Assembly (NCBI GenBank): GCA_004352715.1
Contig: SCFE01000104.1
Span: forward strand, 530,276 to 594,275
Source of the DNA: Hofstenia miamia
Taxonomy: Eukaryota; Xenacoelomorpha; Acoela
DNA: 64,000 bases
Direction: 5' to 3'
Both the position numbers and the translations under genes were made by a program. Position 1 is the first letter of the stretch, and the number at the start of each line of letters is the position of its first letter. Under the pieces are notes generated by a model. It saw nothing but the letters and a program-made list of their open reading frames with translations, was not told the DNA's origin and ran no database searches. Shown here piece after piece: positions 57,838 through 64,000 of the stretch.

Positions 57838-57923
57838 TTGGGAAATTACATTACAAACATTTGAAAATGCCGACAGTATTTAATGTTTTAGAAACACACT
57901 TATAAGAACATGTACACAAAACA

Positions 57924-59141
57924 TTAAACTTGCACGCTACCGACATTATTTTGATTTAAATGAATATCCACAGTTCGATCGGAATGCAAAGAGTCCTTGT
58001 TTATGTGCTTCAGCAGAGCATTGCATTTAAAGCAAGACAGCCATTTCGATGTTAATGTACGTAGTCGTCGTCGATAGATCTTACTGGTGAAAAAGTATAT
58101 AAATGAATTTGGGCAATAATTAAAAATGAACATGTAGCGCAAAACATCGAGAGGCGAATATAGATCCGAAAAAAATCGCATTTGGAAAAAGTTCGATGAA
58201 ATGTTCATGTACTGCATGATGATTAGATAGTCGTTGGCTAAGATATATGGGCAGACACAAACCATAAACAACATACTTACTGTGAATAAGGTCAGAGTTA
58301 TTAACTCTCTTCTGTCTCCTTTGACGGAATTGTCACGTTTCTTTTTGCGAATGAAGCTAAATCCACCACTTTTCTTAGGTTTATCTTCAGATGAAGTACT
58401 AGTAATGGAGACATTCTTACCAATTTTCTTATTTTGGCTCTTAATCTTAAACAAAACCTTGACGTAGACAAAAAACATTGAAAATGTAGTGAGAAAAACT
58501 AAGAAAGTCATTACACTATAAAACTGAATGTCGATGATGACTTGTACTGATGACGAGACTATGGGATACACTCCTCCAGAAAGACCCTCCATAGTTGAAA
58601 ACAAGAATATAGTCGAAATGATCACTTTTACACGGTGCTTAGCAAATTGCATTTTATATTCCACAGGACGGCAAATAGCATAGTAACGATTTATAGTTAT
58701 CAAAAAAATCATCTGATATGACGAGAGGGTAATCGATACAAAGAGAAAAAACTCGAAAATCTGTACATAAAGAATATTATTGCCGACTTCCATTTTGATA
58801 GCTGTTATTATGATATTGCAGATATTGAAGAAGAAATCTACCCCACAAAGTGCAATGATCATTAACTCGCTTGGTGTTGGCTTATTGTTTTGAAGGTAAA
58901 CTAGTGCAGTAATGACACTTCCGAATATTCCGCAAGAACCCATTGTGATTATGAGTAAGAAGTTTATAAATTCTTTGTATTCTGAAAATGAATTTTGAAC
59001 AGGTAATACAGCTTCTGAAAAATTGGATGTAGTTTCATATGGGGAAACCATCACCACCGGTGGGAGGTTTGAATAATTGTAGTTGGTTCTGTGTTCAATC
59101 AAAGAATTGAAATCTATGGTGTTGCTTGAATTCAGAATCAT
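57924..59141 (-). CDS. Class A (rhodopsin-like) G-protein-coupled receptor, orphan, divergent
   Basis: An uninterrupted 405-residue frame from the ATG at 59141; a longer start at 59147 is GTG and is not needed. The extracellular N-terminus (~55 residues) has three N-glycosylation sites (near N4, N22, N40). Seven membrane spans lie at about 57-83, 91-116, 124-151, 170-197, 205-232, 278-303 and 331-352. Class A marks: Asp in TM2 (ALCGVDFF), NRYYAICRP at the end of TM3 (D/ERY with Asn first), CVCP in TM6, NSFIY in TM7 (NPxxY with Ser for Pro), then SKIYRRRL and a Cys-containing tail (possible palmitoylation). The third intracellular loop is long and basic. Unusual: GS instead of GN in TM1, no TM4 Trp, no TM5 Pro, and no visible TM3/ECL2 Cys pair. 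The coding part is a single exon, common in expanded invertebrate receptor families, so a chemosensory or peptide ligand is possible but unproven. Confidence 0.85.
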   Translation of the reverse strand: MILNSSNTIDFNSLIEHRTNYNYSNLPPVVMVSPYETTSNFSEAVLPVQNSFSEYKEFINFLLIITMGSCGIFGSVITALVYLQNNKPTPSELMIIALCGVDFFFNICNIIITAIKMEVGNNILYVQIFEFFLFVSITLSSYQMIFLITINRYYAICRPVEYKMQFAKHRVKVIISTIFLFSTMEGLSGGVYPIVSSSVQVIIDIQFYSVMTFLVFLTTFSMFFVYVKVLFKIKSQNKKIGKNVSITSTSSEDKPKKSGGFSFIRKKKRDNSVKGDRRELITLTLFTVSMLFMVCVCPYILANDYLIIMQYMNISSNFFQMRFFSDLYSPLDVLRYMFIFNYCPNSFIYFFTSKIYRRRLRTLTSKWLSCFKCNALLKHINKDSLHSDRTVDIHLNQNNVGSVQV

Positions 59142-59149
59142 ACCCACAC

Positions 59150-59151
59150 CT
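59150..59151 (-). other. Possible 3' splice site before the GPCR exon
   Basis: The minus strand reads AATATTTAG|GTGTGGGTATG, placing an AG eight bases before the ATG. An in-frame TAA lies just upstream. A 5' UTR exon may therefore exist further upstream; the pyrimidine tract is weak. Confidence 0.3.
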
Positions 59152-59186
59152 AAATATTACTATTGTTAGGATCCAATTTTAAAATT

Positions 59187-60700
59187 TTTAAATAATAATA
59201 ATAAAGATTTATTATTCATATATGGACACTATACAGTAGAATATATACTAAATTTACGTTAATAATGTACATAAGGCACTCGGCAGAAACGACATAAACA
59301 TATTGCATATTTTTACAGTTGTTTTTAACGGAATAGTTAAAGTTATTTAAAAACTGTTCTTGGAAGAAATCTTTTAATGATGTTTCAATGATGGAAGGTT
59401 TTGATGTATATACTTAGCAAGAATTGCAATTTTATTTAAATAAAAACATCTGTTTTATCCTTTTATTTGAAGATTGTAAGATTTGAAGAACGAAGCCGGT
59501 AATTTCTTGGTAGATATTCAGATATTATGTTTGATAGTTCCAAATCATATTGGTCGTTCAATAGCTTATTAAAATATATTTTATCAAGTAACTGAAAATA
59601 GTAGGGTATCGGAAGCATTTTTAAGCGTATCAATTGTGATTTATAATCAAGTCCTGGTAGTATCCACTTAAAACATCTATGTTGAAAGGCTTCTAGCTTA
59701 TCAATTATGAAGGGGATAGTTCCATCAGAATTCAGCCATAACTTAGACAAAATAATACCAATGATTTATAAAGAGTTAACTTGATCTTAAAATGAGTTGG
59801 GTATGGAATGTTCCGTTTAATATTAGAAAAAAGATAATTGCAACTTTTTAATTTCTTCAAATATTGAGCAGAGCAAGAGAGGTTAGGTGTTATTATCAGG
59901 CCCAGATCTTTAACAAAATCATTTGCTACAATTGGCGCCATTATGATAGGGATAGACTGTGTTACTTTATCACAAAATCTAATAATAGGAGATTATTCTT
60001 TGACCACGTTTGTATTTCCTTGAAATCATTTACAATATTGTTAATATTAGAACTGCATAATTTATCGTCAACAGCATATATAAATATCTTATTAAAGTTA
60101 CAGCTTAAAGGCAAATCATTCATATAAATTATAAACAAAAAGTGGGCCATGGACGGACCCTTAAGGAACTCTACTTTTAACAGAAAGTAATGTGGACTTG
60201 AAACCATCATATATCACTATGAAATCTTTTGCTAAGATAAGATTTTAATAAACAAAATAAATTTTCACCAATTCCAAAAAACTGTAATTTTGTGAGTAAT
60301 TGTAGTGAGAAACAGAATCGAAAGCCTTTTTAAAGTCAGTGTATAGAACATATGTAGGATGCGATAAGTCATTATTGAAGTAAACATAATCCAGATATAA
60401 AAGTAGTTGAGTGTATGTATTTCTTTTACTTACGAAACCAAACTGTTGTTCAAATCAAAATGATCGAAAATGTTCATATAAATGTTTGTAAATTAGCTTT
60501 TCAAAGATTAAGGATAATTTCGGTAATATACTGATAGGTCTGTATTTTGAGATTTCATTTTTCTTGCCACTTTTGTGAATTGGAACAAAGTGGATAATTT
60601 TCCAAGCATCTGGAAATATACCTATATTTAAACAATACGAAATAGTAATAAGATATGAGGGGTAATTCTGACGAAAATCGTTTTAAGAAAGTCGTTGGAA
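59187..60700 (-). pseudogene. 5'-truncated LINE (CR1/Jockey-like) reverse transcriptase relic
   Basis: Minus-strand landmarks in order: QQFGFVSKR near 60450, DFKKAFDSVSH near 60330, SMAHFLFIIYMNDLP near 60155 (normally G-LGPLLFLIYINDLP), YAVDDKL near 60070, W-KNNLLLL near 60015, LGLIITPNL near 59905, and the C-terminal FQHRCFKWI and RLKMLPI segments near 59680-59600. In the catalytic box the first Asp of YADD is Val, and several stops and frameshifts separate the blocks, so it is inactive. The 3' end carries AATAAATCTTTATTATTATT, a short-repeat tail typical of this LINE group, about 45 bases upstream of the receptor ATG and on the same strand. Confidence 0.8.
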
Positions 60701-62740
60701 TTTTATCACTCCATTTTTATTAGACGTTTCACTTATAAGCTTTATATTTATGCAGTTTATTCTAAGAAAAGGCAATTTAGTCAGGATGAATTTGTAACAT
60801 ACCAATACATCATACAAGAAACACATAATAAAAGCACGCCTTACGTTCTTCCACTTGAAATACAAATGTTGCTCACCCAAATTTTACATCACTTTAGAAG
60901 TACTTGCATGCATGTATTATTTAAAATAAATGTTTGTAGTTACACGGGACTTATTCTTAATATCATCTGTGCATATACATATATGCATATGCATTTATAT
61001 ATATATCATGTTTATTACTTTTTGGCTTTCTTAGAAAAATATATTTTGCATGCCACTATAATAAGAGAAATGGTTATTAAAACATAGTAGTAATTAAATT
61101 TCAAATTTTAAAAAGTTCCCCCACCAATAAAATTGAAATTAACAATAACAGTCTGACAATTGGTTGAAAATTTACCATTTTGAAATCCAATAACAGATAG
61201 TGTATGTTTTATGCAAAAAAAATTATATATATATACTTTAAAAGTCATTCAAAAGATTTTGAACGTTTGCTAATTGGCATCTAATTTCTAAATTTGTGAA
61301 GTAGCATTAGATAATATAAATATTATTTATTGCCTTACATATTATTAATTCAATTGACATTTACCTAAAGCGCAAATTATATAAATTTATGCCAATTATG
61401 ATAATATTCGGCATGTCTATTCGCTTTTTCTTCCAAGTGTCAGGAAGGATGAAATCTGTCAAGCATTATATTTAATTAGCGAAAACGTTTGGCAATTGTG
61501 TTACTTCTGTACTTCCTCCCTCTCCTTTCTCTTTATTAATGTATAGATGTGGGCATGTTAAGGCACTCATACCAAATTTTCTTGTTAGAATGATTAGAAA
61601 GTAACTCATCACAATGTTGTTATGTCTTTTAAAACAATTGTCAATTCTATTTTTGCAAAGTACAACAGATGGATCGTTTTTATGAGCAACAAGCGACTAT
61701 CTAAATGTCCTAAAATCACAATGGAAAACATATAGTTCTAGGAAAACAGATTAATTATATGCTCAGCAATACAAATATTTTAAAAATTCAAGATGTATGC
61801 AATCAGTTTTTGGATTTAAGCATAGCACGTTTGAGAAATAATCCAAATAGTTTTCTATCAATCACAAAAACAAGCCCAATACTGATCACTCAAATTATGC
61901 ATTGTTAAGTCACGCTTAATATCAATAAACTTTCTTTATGTGGAATGAAAATTTAAATTACTTCTCTTAACTCACTTGAATTGTGAATAATTCAGTTATT
62001 CAAGAAAGCTGTAATTTTATAGATGTAGATAATATACGAAGGGATCAGCCATATATATATATATATATTTATAACTTTAAATATTTTACTAAAACAATGA
62101 AAGGAAGTCTCTCCACTTAAGTCAATTCCAATCTTAGGATAAAATAAACAATCTTAGTTTGATATGCTCATTCATTTACAAGTTTTCCAGTAATATTCTA
62201 ACCTCCAAATAAATTGTATAACTCGGCAAAATAAGAACTAATAATGGGTTTGTACTAGAAATTATATAAGATTGTAATTTCGCTGCGTCAAAATTTCAGG
62301 TAAACATAAAGTCTTGGTGATGATAAATAGGTTTCCTATTATAACTAAGCTTTGGTAAAATAAATGCAGAATTATTATTTGGTGGATACCAACTGTGTAT
62401 ATTAAGAAAATTTTATTAAAATATTCTTTTTCAATAATTATATAATTATTTTTAAATGAAATCTAAATTGCGCATGCAATTGACTATCTGTCAAATATTC
62501 TCAATTTTTTAATTTTAGGCGTTGAGCAATTTGTCAAATATATACATTTAATCTATTAGGTTTACTTTTGAAGATTGGTGTTAAAAATTTTCTAATAAAG
62601 CATTAATGAGTTGAAGCTTTATAGTTTTTATTTCAGAAAAATATTTCTAGTCTATTAGAGGTTTGAATTAAAAACATGTACGTCTACAATTTACTTGAGC
62701 TTACATATTTCTTAGCTAATTGGGGGTAACTATCACAGCC

Positions 62741-62741
<1 letters not shown>
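60701..62741. other. Intergenic, nothing recognised
   Basis: AT-rich; a short TA run lies at about 62051-62069. A plus-strand frame at 60695-61087 is partly simple sequence (YIYHVYYF) and overlaps the LINE edge, so it is not called. Confidence 0.45.
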
Positions 62742-62796
<55 letters not shown>

Positions 62797-62817
62797 ATAT
62801 ATATGTATGCGTATATG

Positions 62818-62863
<46 letters not shown>

Positions 62864-62995
62864 NNNNNNNNNNNNNNNNNNNNNNNNNNNNNNNNNNNNN
62901 NNNNNNNNNNNNNNNNNNNNNNNNNNNNNNNNNNNNNNNNNNNNNNNNNNNNNNNNNNNNNNNNNNNNNNNNNNNNNNNNNNNNNNNNNNNNNNN

Positions 62996-63024
<29 letters not shown>
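62742..63024. repeat. (TA)n microsatellite with 132-N gap
   Basis: Long TA runs with a few GTATGCG interruptions flank N 62864-62995. Confidence 0.9.
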
Positions 63025-63029
<5 letters not shown>

Positions 63030-64000
63030 TATTTGCTGTATTTAAGCTGTGAGAGTGCATTATCAACGATTAAAAAAAATAATGGGCTGATGTTTATTGT
63101 GAAATTTTGGTTTGATGCAGATGCGATCGATCCCTGTCCGGAAATCAATAGAATAAAAATCGTTCGTTATACACCAAATCTAAATATACACTATCTCAAT
63201 TTAAAAGTTCCATCCATTACATTTATAATGCATATATTTTTCAAGAAGTTTCGAAAGTAGTTGACGTCGTCTTTCACCTGCCTAACTTTTGCCACGAACT
63301 CAATTATCATTGCCAATTAAATTTGTGATGTGCGATGTTAATAAAGCCTAAATGTAGTTGAATATTAAATTGCCTAGTCCGCAATCTTAATATAACCGTA
63401 AATTTTTCATTTTGTGGCTTCACATTTCAGCTGGTGATGAACAATGATATTCTTCTGTTTAGGCCCACTAGTTCTGGACATAAATCCCGGCGCTTTAGGG
63501 AGCTCTGCTATTGTTTGAGGAAGAACTTGATGTAGATTTCAAAGAGGAAACAAAATCACTACGATGCCATATTGTGAATACATTTTAGACAAACAACACC
63601 AAAGAATAAAAGAGAGAAAGGTCTTGCAGATAATGATACATTAAGTGGACGAGAAAAAATTCGTCATACAAATTTGCTAACGCAAAATGTGTGAAGTTTT
63701 TTCGTAGTCTTTCTCAAAAAGAAATTGACATAATGACAGCAAAGCTTCATCATCTGGAAGACATATATGATGTTTTTATTATTGAGTTCGTCCATTTTAT
63801 GTGTACATTAGATTCACAGAAGCAGTAGCTATTTCCTGTTTTATACTAAAACCAGGGCTTTGAGTAAGCTGAATTAAAAACTCGAATGAGCTCGCAATAC
63901 TCAACCGGCAAAACTTGTACTCAAACTGGATTGACATTAATGTGAAAATATTGTAGGAAATCATTTATATTTATATCTGTTATTACTTTCTCAAATAACT
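63025..64000. other. Unassigned; weak coding-like patches
   Basis: On the plus strand, after CACATTTCAG near 63429, 34 codons (LVMNNDILLFRPTSSGHKSR onward) run to a TAG. An overlapping frame reads LVLDINPGALG, faintly like the start of a LINE ORF2. Further on, KEIDIMTAKLHHLEDIYD is open near 63720-63775. None can be joined into a gene model. Confidence 0.25.

Noticed and set aside
63430-63533. LINE ORF2 start or 2A-like peptide (LDINPG)
   Set aside because: The match is a few residues only, with no endonuclease motifs following.

Overview
This window looks like AT-rich nuclear DNA from an animal, probably an aquatic invertebrate (a mollusc or other lophotrochozoan is my best guess). The grounds are long gene-poor stretches, many (TA)n microsatellites with scaffold gaps inside them, intron-containing coding sequence, CR1/Jockey-like LINE relics, metazoan-type LTR elements, and a short repeat at 47.7-47.9 kb that I recognise from many marine invertebrate genomes. 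There are no operons, bacterial-type promoters, CRISPR arrays, rRNA genes or intact tRNA genes.

Layout. (1) 1-5100 (minus strand): a 5'-truncated LTR retrotransposon, 'element A': start of its 3' LTR, polypurine tract, a long third ORF of unknown function, and a broken integrase. (2) 5101-12887: a 1000-N gap, TA-rich microsatellites enclosing a LINE fragment, intergenic DNA with three GGGGTAAC hairpins, and a hAT-like non-autonomous element. (3) 13426-26063 (minus strand): an almost complete 12.6-kb LTR retrotransposon, 'element B', with two ~1.33-kb LTRs, PBS, Gag (coiled coil, capsid, zinc knuckle), DTG protease, a tandem-repeat linker, YIDD reverse transcriptase, RNase H, DDE integrase and the same large third ORF; frameshifts and stops make it non-functional as assembled. 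(4) 26-38 kb: low-complexity DNA, a spliced but stop-containing gene (29.1-31.4 kb), a foldback Harbinger-like MITE, and a Tc1/mariner transposase relic. (5) 38.7-49.3 kb: a graveyard of related LTRs in both orientations, several carrying a 16-nt PBS tail on the outside, inserted in an ~83-bp satellite. (6) 50.3-64 kb: gene-poor DNA with a strong hairpin, the only clearly intact host gene (a divergent class A GPCR, 57924-59141, minus strand), and a dead LINE reverse transcriptase just upstream of it.

The most interesting items are the large, conserved, non-envelope-like third ORF shared by two diverged LTR elements; an in-frame QLEG/HLKG-type repeat present both in that ORF and between protease and RT; and LTRs that end in a PBS, which is the structure expected of integrated plus-strand strong-stop DNA. 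At least three short gaps are flanked by perfect duplications (199, 268 and 122 bp) that are best read as assembly artefacts, and one of them cuts gag.
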